From Pseudomonadota bacterium (GTDB taxonomy: Bacteria; Pseudomonadota; Gammaproteobacteria; Steroidobacterales; SZUA-146): DNA of 47,674 nt. Both the position numbers and the translations under genes were made by a program. Shown piece after piece: positions 39,345 through 47,444 of this stretch (position 1 is the first letter of the stretch; every line of letters starts with the position of its first letter). The stretch spans positions 1 to 47,674 of the forward strand of contig JBCCHD010000027.1 in assembly GCA_039028935.1 (NCBI GenBank), given 5' to 3'. Under the pieces are notes generated by a model. That model ran no database searches and was not told the DNA's origin. It saw only the letters and a list, made by a program, of their open reading frames with translations.

Positions 39345-39773
39345 ATGAACGCAGAAGCCGCACCGACATCCTACAAGGTCATCGCGATCGTCGCGTTGAT
39401 TTGGAACATCCTAGGGTTACTCGCCTTTGTGGCACATCTACTGATCACGCCTGACATCATCGCGGCCATGCCCGAGGCGCGGCAGGCGCTCTATCTCAAT
39501 GCGCCCGGATGGCTCAATGTCGCGTTTGGCAGCGCCGTCATTGGCGGAACGCTCGGCGCGCTGGGTCTTGTGCTAAAAAAATCGTGGTCGATTCCGTTGC
39601 TGATTGTTTCGCTGATTGGCGTACTCGCGCAGCACTATCACAGTTTTTTCATGAGCAATACGTTCGACGTATTGGGTCAAAGCGCGATGGTGATGCCCAT
39701 TGTGGTTATCGCGATTTGCGTGTTTCTCGTGTGGTTTGCACTGAACGCAAAGAAAAAGGGCTATTTGTCTTAG
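39345..39773 (+). CDS. Unknown small inner-membrane protein
   Basis: A 142-residue protein with about four hydrophobic segments (about 11-31, 55-77, 82-98, 112-133) and a lysine-rich C-terminus (NAKKKGYLS). I recall similar unnamed proteins in marine bacteria but cannot assign a family. AGGGAGA stands eight bases before ATG 39345, a strong initiation signal, so the gene is real. It follows hemL by 82 bases and may be monocistronic; a 6-7 bp hairpin lies just after it. Confidence 0.75.
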   Translation: MNAEAAPTSYKVIAIVALIWNILGLLAFVAHLLITPDIIAAMPEARQALYLNAPGWLNVAFGSAVIGGTLGALGLVLKKSWSIPLLIVSLIGVLAQHYHSFFMSNTFDVLGQSAMVMPIVVIAICVFLVWFALNAKKKGYLS

Positions 39774-39781
39774 GCTAAAGG

Positions 39782-39797
39782 AGCCCGACTTCGGGCT
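39782..39797 (+). terminator. Hairpin after the small membrane protein
   Basis: AGCCCGA and TCGGGCT form a 6-7 bp stem with a very short loop nine bases after the stop. No U-rich tract follows, so termination would be weak. Confidence 0.35.
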
Positions 39798-39872
39798 AGC
39801 CGGCGACTGTTCTGTACAGCGTTGTGGGTTGCGCGTGAATCCCCGAGACGATCGGGCATACCACCGGATCAC

Positions 39873-40280
39873 TTACCAAAGGGCGATTTCGCGCGCGAGG
39901 TTGTTCACTTTGGAGAGCATGAGCAAATATTGCTCGTTGATGGCGACTTCGTCCCGCGCATCGAGCCGATGGCCCGCCTCAGGGCAAAGATACACGTCGC
40001 TGATCGATCCGATGCCGCTATAACCTTCGAGCAGCTCCTCGGCACCGATACGACTGTCTTTGCGAATCGCGGTGACGCATTCATCGAGCCAGACTGCCCA
40101 ATGCGTCTCGTCGAAACCGCGCAAGAAACGAGCGAGCTCTTGACATCGCACAACTAACTCGACTTTGCGCACGCGCAGGTCATTGGCCGGCGCACCCTGT
40201 GATGGCGAATCGTCAAAAATAACGGAAGCCGCCGAATCGTCAATGAAGCGGCGCACGGCGCCACTGTTAAAATCACTCAT
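39873..40280 (-). CDS. Unknown protein coupled to LON-domain gene
   Basis: A 135-residue soluble, acidic protein that I do not recognise. It has no signal peptide or membrane helix, and its motifs (RCQELARFLRGFDETHWAVWLDE; split here as RFLRGFDETHWAVWLDE, and DVYLCPEAGHRL) are not known to me. The ATGA overlap with the LON-domain gene means it is translated in the same unit, so a shared role is likely. Its frame, length and coupling argue for a real gene. Function not assignable. Confidence 0.7.
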   Translation of the reverse strand: MSDFNSGAVRRFIDDSAASVIFDDSPSQGAPANDLRVRKVELVVRCQELARFLRGFDETHWAVWLDECVTAIRKDSRIGAEELLEGYSGIGSISDVYLCPEAGHRLDARDEVAINEQYLLMLSKVNNLAREIALW

Positions 40281-40864
40281 GCTCGATCGTCCATTTTCTC
40301 TACCACACCGACCAACAATTCAAGTCGCTCAATGGGGTCGCAAATTTCCAAGCCAAATTGCTTTTGCTCGTTTGTTAGAGGCAAAAATTCCATGAGTCGG
40401 TATCCGACCCACGACGCGTTGGCAAAGTCGCGCTCAATCAGTTCGTAATGGGAACCCGTTTCCCCAAGAATGCGTTCGACTATTTCGGCAAGGTGACGAT
40501 ACTGGGCCGGCACCGGCACAGCCGGTTCGCGGTTGAGTAAGGTCACTTGGCCGACAAGCAAGCCGTTATTTTTAACAGAAGTATCGACTAGCCTGAAACG
40601 CTGTAAGCCTATCGCGGTAATGCCGAGAAGGCCATCATCATATTGGTACCAATCCGCGATTTTAGCAAATGTGCCGATTGCATGAACTTTGTCCGTGGCG
40701 GTTTCGCTGCCCTCCTGAATAAGACTCACACCAAAACCAGAGTCGGAAGACAAGCACTTACCCACCATCTCCAGATAGCGAGGCTCAAAGATGCGCAGCA
40801 AGAGCGGACCACCGGGCGTCAGCACGGTGGACAACGGAAACAGTGGAATTTCCATATAACTCAT
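40277..40864 (-). CDS. LON N-terminal substrate-binding domain protein (ATPase-less)
   Basis: A 195-residue stand-alone version of the Lon protease N-terminal domain, starting MSYMEIPLFPLSTVLTPGG and containing LRIFEPRYLEMVGKCL and IGTFAKIADW. It has no AAA or protease module. Such proteins are common in gammaproteobacteria and are often annotated as peptidase S16; no proven activity is known to me. AGG lies eight bases before ATG 40864. It precedes the unknown 135-residue gene, with overlapping stop and start. Confidence 0.88.
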   Translation of the reverse strand: MSYMEIPLFPLSTVLTPGGPLLLRIFEPRYLEMVGKCLSSDSGFGVSLIQEGSETATDKVHAIGTFAKIADWYQYDDGLLGITAIGLQRFRLVDTSVKNNGLLVGQVTLLNREPAVPVPAQYRHLAEIVERILGETGSHYELIERDFANASWVGYRLMEFLPLTNEQKQFGLEICDPIERLELLVGVVEKMDDRA

Positions 40865-40953
40865 TACGTTAACCTGGCGTTATGCGTCAAAAACCAGACC
40901 GGGATAGCGGTCTATCGGAGTGTGCACGGGACCCTTTGTTACGGTGAGTGCGC

Positions 40954-40962
40954 AGTATGACA
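40954..40962 (-). promoter_or_regulatory. Candidate extended -10 promoter for the LON-domain gene
   Basis: On the minus strand TGT-CATACT (5 of 6 matches plus a TG extension) lies about 90 bases upstream of the LON-domain ATG in the only gap before mpl. No good -35 was found, which an extended -10 may compensate for. Confidence 0.35.
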
Positions 40963-41050
40963 CTAATTAACAGTTGCGCGTGGCACCGTGCGCCATGTGG
41001 CTGAATGTACACGGCCATTGCGCAAAATTAGGCGACGCCAGTGCGCGCGA

Positions 41051-42394
41051 TCAAGCGCTAAGGTCGCGTAGGCCGTCAAGCAGTCGGTCATGCAGTCCGC
41101 CGAATGAACCGTTGCTCATTATCACCACAACGTCACCGGCGTTGACTGTGTCAAGTAAGGCGTCAAGCAAGGCGCTGACCGTTGCCGCGCTCACCGCATG
41201 CTCTAACGGAGCCAGAACCGGCGGTACATCCCACTGCAAATCCTCGGGTGCCAGCAACGCGGTGACATCGGCCTGCGCAAGCGCAGCGGAGAGCCCCACC
41301 GTATCGACGTGCGTCTTCATTGTGTTCGATCGAGGCTCGAGCACCGCCACTAGACGCGCAGTCGGATAACGGGTACGCACACCCTCCAACGTGGCTCGAA
41401 TTGCCGTCGGATGATGAGCAAAGTCATCGATGACCGTGACACCCTGTACTTGGCCGCGTACTTGGAGACGCCTAGCGACCCCTTCGAACTGACTCAGTGC
41501 CTGGATAGACTGTTCAATCGACACACCCACGCGATGCGCCGCGGCAACGGCGGCCAACGCGTTGCCACTGTTATGTCGGCCCGGCATGGGTGCGCACCAA
41601 CCATGATTCTCGGCCCCCCGTATCAGTCGATTGCCATCAATGCGCCAATCTGCCTCGGGCGCATCCAGCCCAAAACGCTGAAGTTGACTCCAACATCCCA
41701 TTTCAAGCACCGCTTCAAGCGCCTTGTCACCCGCGTGTGACAACACCAATCCCTCGGATGGAACGGTGCGAATCACGTGATGAAACTGACGCTGAATATC
41801 GGCGAGCGAGTGAAAGATATCGGCGTGATCGAACTCGAGGTTGTTGAGAATCAGCGTATGAGGCCGGTAGTGCACAAACTTCGAACGTTTATCGAAAAAC
41901 GCACTGTCGTATTCGTCCGCCTCCACCACAAAACAATCGCCGGTACCGCTGCGCGCGGATTCATTGAAATTGGTCGGTACACCGCCAATCAAGAATCCTG
42001 GCGCGTGGCCGCTGTGTTCAAGAATCCACGCTAACATTGAGGTTGTGGTGGTCTTGCCGTGCGTGCCCGCAACCGCGAGCACATGGCGACCCACTAATAC
42101 GTTCTCCGCCAGCCACTGCGGTCCCGACAGATAAGGCAATCCGCTGTTAAGCAAGAACTCCACCGCGGGATAACCACGCGTCATCGCATTGCCGACCACC
42201 ACCTGATCGATCGGGCGAGCGAACTGCGACCGCTCGTCGAGTGGATCAATGTCAATGCCCAGCTCAGCTAGCTGCGTGCTCATGGGCGGATACACGTTGG
42301 CATCCGCGCCGCTGACGGTGTGGCCCGCTTCGATGGCCAGGCGAGCCACGCCACCCATAAATGTGCCGCAGATGCCCAGGATGTGAATATGCAC
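41051..42394 (-). CDS. mpl: UDP-N-acetylmuramate:L-Ala-gamma-D-Glu-meso-DAP ligase
   Basis: Recycles the murein tripeptide onto UDP-MurNAc. The 447 residues belong to the Mur ligase family; the N-terminus HIHILGICGTFMGGVARLA is the Mpl type, with the P-loop GTHGKTTTTSML (about 116-127) and DDFAHHPTAIRATLEG in the C-terminal region. The start is GTG 42394 with AAGGA six bases upstream, divergent from rnd. Only cell-wall recycling, not de novo synthesis, is inferred. Confidence 0.95.
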   Translation of the reverse strand: MHIHILGICGTFMGGVARLAIEAGHTVSGADANVYPPMSTQLAELGIDIDPLDERSQFARPIDQVVVGNAMTRGYPAVEFLLNSGLPYLSGPQWLAENVLVGRHVLAVAGTHGKTTTTSMLAWILEHSGHAPGFLIGGVPTNFNESARSGTGDCFVVEADEYDSAFFDKRSKFVHYRPHTLILNNLEFDHADIFHSLADIQRQFHHVIRTVPSEGLVLSHAGDKALEAVLEMGCWSQLQRFGLDAPEADWRIDGNRLIRGAENHGWCAPMPGRHNSGNALAAVAAAHRVGVSIEQSIQALSQFEGVARRLQVRGQVQGVTVIDDFAHHPTAIRATLEGVRTRYPTARLVAVLEPRSNTMKTHVDTVGLSAALAQADVTALLAPEDLQWDVPPVLAPLEHAVSAATVSALLDALLDTVNAGDVVVIMSNGSFGGLHDRLLDGLRDLSA

Positions 42395-42518
42395 GATCGT
42401 TCCTTCGCGTTTAGCCGACTTCGGTCGAAGCCAAATGGTTCAGTCACGAGTATAACGCGAGCGATGGGCAGGCCAAATCGTGCTAAGCTCGGTCGCACGT
42501 TGCTGCCGCGATCACCCC

Positions 42519-43598
42519 ATGCCAAACGCACTTATTGATACACCCCAAACACTCGACGAAGTCTGCGAACACATTCGCACGGCAACGCATGCGGCCATCG
42601 ACACCGAGTTCATACGCCAGCGCACCTTTCGTCCGCAACTCTGCCTGATTCAAATCGCGGTACACGATGACATCTACTGCGTAGACCCTCTGGCGTTCGA
42701 CGATTTGACCGACTTAATGACCGCGCTGAATGGCGTGGAGATTGTGATCCACTCAGCACGTCAAGACATCGAGGCACTGTTTCAGACCACCGGCACCATG
42801 CTAACGCCATTGTTCGACACTCAAGTTGCCGCCGGCCTGACGGGGCTAGGCGATCAAGTGAGTTATTCGGGACTGGTCCAGAATGTACTCGACGTGGAGC
42901 TTGACAAAGGCGAGACACGCACCAATTGGGCTCAGCGCCCACTCACCGAAGCGCAAGTGCGTTATGCCGAGGATGATGTGCGCTATCTTCTCAAGCTCCT
43001 CGCCCCGCTCAAGCAGCGCCTCATCGATACCGATCGGCTCGCCTGGCACCAGCAGGAATGCGACCAACTCGGTAATCCCGCGCTGTACTCCCACGATCCG
43101 GGCACAGCCTGGACGCGCGTCAAAGGCACACGCCCTTTGAGTCGGTCACAACGTCGTGGCATGAAGCGCCTCGCGGCGTGGCGCGAAGAGCAGGCTTGGA
43201 ACAAAGACAAGCCGCGCAAATGGATTATGAGTGACGAAGACCTCGTGACGCTCGCATTGCATGAACCGGACTCACCTGAAACGCTGACGCAGCTATTGGA
43301 TGCGCGGCAACGCTACTTGCGTCAGCACAGTGACGACCTGTTTGCGGTCTTACAACAGGCGCTTGATGATCCGATTGAACCGCCGTTTACCGGCAACGAT
43401 CCGGAAGAAATGCGCCGCATAAAACTGTGCATGGGAACACTGCGAGAGGCCGCTCAACAAGCGGACATCAGCCCGTCGCTGTTAGGCACCCGCAAAGATG
43501 TAACACACCTTGTGCGGGGCGAACCCAGCCCACTGCTCGAATCCTGGCGATTCGAATTGATCGGGCAGTCGCTGCAGACGCTACTCGCCGACCGCTGA
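42519..43598 (+). CDS. rnd: Ribonuclease D
   Basis: 3'-5' exoribonuclease that trims tRNA and other stable RNAs. The DEDDy nuclease domain is first (AAIDTEFIR with Asp28 and Glu30; IVIHSARQDIEAL; YAEDDVRYLLKL), followed by HRDC domains (about 205-350). Start ATG 42519 gives 359 residues, close to the family norm; an open upstream stretch from 42480 has no homology. Divergent from mpl, convergent with the cysteine synthase gene. Confidence 0.95.
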   Translation: MPNALIDTPQTLDEVCEHIRTATHAAIDTEFIRQRTFRPQLCLIQIAVHDDIYCVDPLAFDDLTDLMTALNGVEIVIHSARQDIEALFQTTGTMLTPLFDTQVAAGLTGLGDQVSYSGLVQNVLDVELDKGETRTNWAQRPLTEAQVRYAEDDVRYLLKLLAPLKQRLIDTDRLAWHQQECDQLGNPALYSHDPGTAWTRVKGTRPLSRSQRRGMKRLAAWREEQAWNKDKPRKWIMSDEDLVTLALHEPDSPETLTQLLDARQRYLRQHSDDLFAVLQQALDDPIEPPFTGNDPEEMRRIKLCMGTLREAAQQADISPSLLGTRKDVTHLVRGEPSPLLESWRFELIGQSLQTLLADR

Positions 43599-43672
43599 CA
43601 CCCCGTCCAGCGACGACAACGCTCGTTGCGCTCATGGCCGTACGGGGCGTCAACCACCTGTATAACGATCGG

Positions 43673-44626
43673 CTAGAGGGACGCGAGCCACTCGTCGTCG
43701 GATCCCTCCGCGATATCTTCGAACAAAAACGTGCTCATATACCGCTCCCCGGTATCGGGCAACATCGCCACAATCACGCTTCCTTCCGGCGCATCGTTAG
43801 CCACCTTGAGCGCGGCGCACAATGTGCCCCCAGCCGAAACGCCCACTAAGATCCCCTCACGTCGCCCCAGTTCGAGCGATGTATCGCGAGACTCGTCATC
43901 ACCGACCAACACAATCGAATCGACCACCGAACGATCAAGCACAGACGGCAAAAAATCCGGCGTCCAGCCTTGGATTTTGTGCGGCTGCCATTCGTTGCCT
44001 GACAGCATAGCGGCCCCCTCCGGCTCAGTAGCCACAATCTGAATCGACGGTCGAGCTGCTTTGAGTGCCGCGCCGGCGCCACTCACCGTACCCCCAGTAC
44101 CCCAACCGCTCACAAAGTAATCGAGACGTTCACCGGCAAAATCACTGAGAATCTCAGGCCCCGTCGTGCTCGCGTGGTACGCGGGATTCGCCGGATTATC
44201 AAACTGCTCAGCCCAATACCAGCCGTGCTGTTCCGCCAGTTCCCGTGCCTTTCTAACCATACCCGAGCCGCGCTCGGCGGCCGGAGTGAGAATCACCTTG
44301 GCGCCCAGCGCACGCATAATACGACGCCGTTCAACCGAGAACGATTCCGCCATAACGGCGACAAACGGGTAGCCCCTCGCTGCACACACCATAGCCAATG
44401 CAATGCCGGTGTTTCCGGAGGTGGCTTCGACCACCGTCTGTCCGGGTGTCAGCACACCTCTTGCCTCGGCGTCTTTAATGATCGCAATGGCGAGGCGATC
44501 CTTGACCGACGCCATCGGATTGAACGATTCCACCTTGACGTAAAGATCGACGTGGTCGGGCGCCATGTGATTGAGTCGGACCACCGGCGTGCGGCCAATG
44601 GTGTCGACGATGCTTGCGTATTTCAT
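43673..44626 (-). CDS. Cysteine synthase (O-acetylserine sulfhydrylase), CysK/CysM family
   Basis: PLP enzyme of cysteine synthesis. The 317 residues have GRTPVVRLN near the N-terminus, the PLP lysine Lys42 in NPMASVKDR, the substrate-binding VEATSGNTGIALA and phosphate-binding GTGGTVSGAGAAL. The PLP-lysine block differs from the more usual NP(G/S)xSVKDR, and the pattern does not settle CysK versus CysM. GGGAG precedes ATG 44626. Alternative substrates (thiosulfate, phosphoserine) are possible. Confidence 0.92.
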   Translation of the reverse strand: MKYASIVDTIGRTPVVRLNHMAPDHVDLYVKVESFNPMASVKDRLAIAIIKDAEARGVLTPGQTVVEATSGNTGIALAMVCAARGYPFVAVMAESFSVERRRIMRALGAKVILTPAAERGSGMVRKARELAEQHGWYWAEQFDNPANPAYHASTTGPEILSDFAGERLDYFVSGWGTGGTVSGAGAALKAARPSIQIVATEPEGAAMLSGNEWQPHKIQGWTPDFLPSVLDRSVVDSIVLVGDDESRDTSLELGRREGILVGVSAGGTLCAALKVANDAPEGSVIVAMLPDTGERYMSTFLFEDIAEGSDDEWLASL

Positions 44627-44685
44627 TTCTGTGCTCCCTTGCGTGAGGTTGATTCCATCCTACAGTGATCGGACGTGAAAACGGG

Positions 44686-46449
44686 TCAGTTAGCGGCAAA
44701 CGGGGCTGGCTCAGGCGCTTTACGTTCCGGCGCGAACAGCTTTAGAAACGATCCAAACGCCAGTGCATTGCCCACTGGAAAATCAAAATCGGTTGCGAGT
44801 GCTGCCACCACATTGCGTTTGCCGCCCAATAATCGCTTAAGCGACATTTCGTCGGTGTGAACCTCAATGTCAGCTCCCTCCAACGCACTTTTTTTCACTT
44901 CGAGTACTCCTCGCCGCACCCATAACGACCACCACTGTTCCGTGTCGGTAAAAAATAGGTTTACTTTGATTTCGGTCTCCAGCACGTCCTCAGCGCGCAA
45001 GTTGACGCTCAGTGAGTCAAACAGCGTCGTCATTGGTAGTTGGGCGAGCAGCACTTCAGAGGACGTATCGAGCGGCGTGAAGCGAACGCCGTCACGCAGC
45101 TCCAGTGCGCTACTCAGATAGTACTGGCGCTCATTGGGATTGGAGGCATTCTGCCCGCGTGCGATCAACGCCCGAACGCGTGCTGACCGGGCAGCCTCGT
45201 GAGTCGGATCGAGGCGCAGCACATGATCGCTGAGCTCCAGCACCCATTGGTGTTCCCCGCGCTCATCGGCGTTGGCCAGTGCCGTCGTCAGCGCATCAAA
45301 ACCACCGGCAAGCGCCTGAACGTGTTGCGCACGTTCAAGGGGTGGCAGGGGCCGCAGCGTTGAGGGGTTACCATCAAACCAACCCAAGTTACCGGCATAA
45401 ACGGCTTTGACTGACCATTCGATCTTGCCATAGAGCTCTCGCAGATACGGCGACTTAGCCAAATGAGGGGGTAGTTCGATTGCGGCGACCGCTTCATCGG
45501 GCGTATAGCCCTGGTTCATGTAGCGCACGGTTTGATCGTACACAAAACGAATCGCGTCGCGATAATCCGTCAGAATCTGCAAACTGTGTTCGCGCCCTTT
45601 AATCGCACTACCGTGACTGGGCACTAACAGATCCACGGGCAGCGAGCGCGCCAGGTCTAGGCTATTCGCCCATTGCTTGACCGAGCGATGCGGCGTGCCG
45701 CGAATCGTGTAGAGATTCGGGAACGCGCGATATAAGTTGTCACCGACCGCCAGCAAGCCCATAGATTCAATCCAAACAAATAGTTGATCATTGGTTTCAC
45801 CCGGCGCATGCAGAAGACGAATCTCTAGCCCCGCCACGGTCGCCAGCAACGTATCGCTGAACGTACGCGTGGGTTCGATAAAGCCAAAGTCACTCTCCTC
45901 ATTAATGCGCAGACTAATCCCAATACCGTCGTTCTGTGCGCCACGATCAAGCTTCGTGCCAAACATGCGATAGGAGCGCGCGCTGATAATCGGCCGAAAC
46001 TCACTCACGATACGATGCACGTAATAGGCAGTAGTCTCGTGGCCAAATACCTCGACAGGGCGGCCCGGATGCGCCAATACATCAACAAACGACTGCGCGC
46101 CAAAAACATGATCGGCGTGGTTGTGGGTATAAATAATTGCCGCGAGGGGCTTATCGCTCAACGCACGAAAGCGATTGGCGACCTCAAGGCCGGCCTCGAG
46201 CGTCTCCATCGTGTCGATCACGATTAGCCCATCGGTCCCTTCGATCAAAATGGAGTTGGCCAGCCCAAATCCCACCGCAACCCATACCCCGTCGGCCACC
46301 TGCTCGACACGCTGACGAAATTCATGCGTGAGTTCGCGCATCGCCTCATCGTCCGGCGTGTCGGCGGCAACCGGCTCGGTATCCGGGGAACCACAGCTTG
46401 TCAGGAACAACAGTAACGACAGTAACCAATAGGAGTAAGTGGTGTGCAT
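44686..46449 (-). CDS. Metallo-beta-lactamase-fold lipoprotein, alkylsulfatase-like
   Basis: An envelope lipoprotein of 587 residues: signal segment about 7-18, lipobox LTSC with Cys19 and Gly next, consistent with an outer-membrane lipoprotein. The MBL domain has the zinc motif THNHADHVFG (His109, His111, Asp113, His114) and a later LVPSHGSAI. The middle, from about residue 310, carries the alkylsulfatase dimerisation pattern (TVRYMNQGYTPDEA), and the C-terminal 120 residues look like the SCP2-like domain of SdsA/BDS1. Sulfate-ester or other hydrolysis is inferred only. AAGGCG precedes the ATG, and a small secreted protein is transcribed before it. Confidence 0.85.
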   Translation of the reverse strand: MHTTYSYWLLSLLLFLTSCGSPDTEPVAADTPDDEAMRELTHEFRQRVEQVADGVWVAVGFGLANSILIEGTDGLIVIDTMETLEAGLEVANRFRALSDKPLAAIIYTHNHADHVFGAQSFVDVLAHPGRPVEVFGHETTAYYVHRIVSEFRPIISARSYRMFGTKLDRGAQNDGIGISLRINEESDFGFIEPTRTFSDTLLATVAGLEIRLLHAPGETNDQLFVWIESMGLLAVGDNLYRAFPNLYTIRGTPHRSVKQWANSLDLARSLPVDLLVPSHGSAIKGREHSLQILTDYRDAIRFVYDQTVRYMNQGYTPDEAVAAIELPPHLAKSPYLRELYGKIEWSVKAVYAGNLGWFDGNPSTLRPLPPLERAQHVQALAGGFDALTTALANADERGEHQWVLELSDHVLRLDPTHEAARSARVRALIARGQNASNPNERQYYLSSALELRDGVRFTPLDTSSEVLLAQLPMTTLFDSLSVNLRAEDVLETEIKVNLFFTDTEQWWSLWVRRGVLEVKKSALEGADIEVHTDEMSLKRLLGGKRNVVAALATDFDFPVGNALAFGSFLKLFAPERKAPEPAPFAAN

Positions 46450-46488
46450 AAACTTCGCCTTAATAATGTTTGAACGCGATTGGTTGAG

Positions 46489-46860
46489 CTAAAACGCCTC
46501 ACAGTGCCCATTTGTGATATCGGCCACTTCCACACTGCCGTCATTGCCGACATCCAGTAAGCGTCCCTGCCAAACGGCATCATCGAACTTATACGTCATC
46601 ACATGCAGCGATGACACATCATCGATTACTCGTATGCGAATGACACCCGCCTGAGCCAACGCTATACCCGACTCGGGGTGTCTATCGTCGAGCAGGATAT
46701 CCCAGACCGGCGTGTGGGCGAGTAACGTGTGGTGAGGATAACGCGCTATGGACTTCGACTCGACATCAACCGTCGGCGCGCGCGCGCCTGCGACGATGAC
46801 ACCGAGCAAGAAACCGGTCAGTACCAGCGCAAGGGATTGCCCATAGGAAGTCATGGCCAT
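46489..46860 (-). CDS. Unknown small secreted or membrane-anchored protein
   Basis: A 123-residue protein that I do not recognise. A single N-terminal hydrophobic segment (about 8-26) could be a signal anchor or cleavable signal, leaving about 95 exported residues rich in charged beta-like sequence. AGGTGA precedes ATG 46860; a second ATG two codons on (46854) has better spacing. It lies 39 bases upstream of the MBL-fold lipoprotein gene on the same strand, so the two may be co-transcribed and share a role in the envelope. Confidence 0.7.
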   Translation of the reverse strand: MAMTSYGQSLALVLTGFLLGVIVAGARAPTVDVESKSIARYPHHTLLAHTPVWDILLDDRHPESGIALAQAGVIRIRVIDDVSSLHVMTYKFDDAVWQGRLLDVGNDGSVEVADITNGHCEAF

Positions 46861-46922
46861 CGTTCACCTATAAAGAAAGGTCTTTTCATAGCGGCAAAAC
46901 GCCGCTCAGGAGGTCGATCGTC

Positions 46923-47189
46923 GATTTTAGTTTGCAATACGTTGTGATCGTCAGCGTCGACCGGTTTGTGCGTGATACAGGTTGTCGCCGGGTGATTGAT
47001 AAACCAACTCCCGTTCTTCGAGTCGTTCGTCGGTCAGATGGGCCTGGGTACAAATCCGCCGCCACAATTTGGACACACCTTGTTAAACCGTTCGACGCAA
47101 TCACGGCAGAACGTGCACTCGAACGAACAGATCAGTGCGTCGTTCGCCTCGGGCGGAAGCGGAATCGCGCAGTGTTCGCCACTTGGCCG
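46923..47189 (-). pseudogene. DUF1272 protein, degraded
   Basis: On the minus strand, one frame reads EHCAIPLPPEA, ALICSFECTFCRDCVERF and VCPNCGGGFVPRPI, the cysteine-rich core of DUF1272, then an in-frame TGA (47034-47036), then NHPATTCITHKPVD, which also looks like the C-terminal half of the family. The Arg expected after RPI is the TGA, as a CGA-to-TGA change would give. Another in-frame TGA (47190-47192) precedes the start of the match, the first conserved Cys is Gly (SGEHC), and no start codon precedes it. Both stop codons and the lost start mark a pseudogene. Confidence 0.75.
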
Positions 47190-47301
47190 TCATTGCCGCC
47201 TGCTCGCCCCTGACCGTGAATGGTTCCAAACCGTACCCCCGGCACGCGGAGCACGCAATGCCCTTCACCGAGTCAACCTAGCGCGCGGCCGGTCGTTTTT
47301 C

Positions 47302-47330
47302 TTGACAACTTTGCCGCTTAAGGCAATAGT
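47302..47330 (+). promoter_or_regulatory. Candidate sigma-70 promoter of the 65-codon gene
   Basis: A perfect TTGACA (47302-47307) is followed after exactly 17 bases by AATAGT (47325-47330; 4 of 6 matches). The transcript would start near 47337 and give a leader of about 108 bases before the ATG at 47445. Confidence 0.5.
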
Positions 47331-47444
47331 GCGCAGCCTTCGCGGCCTAGGGCCACGAATTGAGGTTAATTTATGACAATTGTTGATGCCATACTTTGCA
47401 AACGGTAAAGGAACGTTTGGAGAGGACATTAAAAGGAGAACGAC

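Larger units (their letters stand above)
46861..47444. other. Intergenic region holding a decayed gene and a promoter
   Basis: This 584-base stretch has no intact gene. It contains a broken DUF1272 gene (minus) and, further right, a TTGACA promoter for the small basic-protein gene. Open frames on the plus strand at 46932-47376 overlap the pseudogene in other frames and have no support. Confidence 0.6.

Noticed and set aside
47034-47036. TGA read as selenocysteine or tryptophan in the DUF1272 frame
   Set aside because: No selenocysteine insertion element is seen, TGA is used as a normal stop elsewhere in the window, and a second TGA and the lost start indicate decay.
46932-47376. Plus-strand open frames in the gap left of the small basic gene
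   Set aside because: They overlap the DUF1272 remnant in other frames, lack ribosome-binding sites and resemble nothing known.
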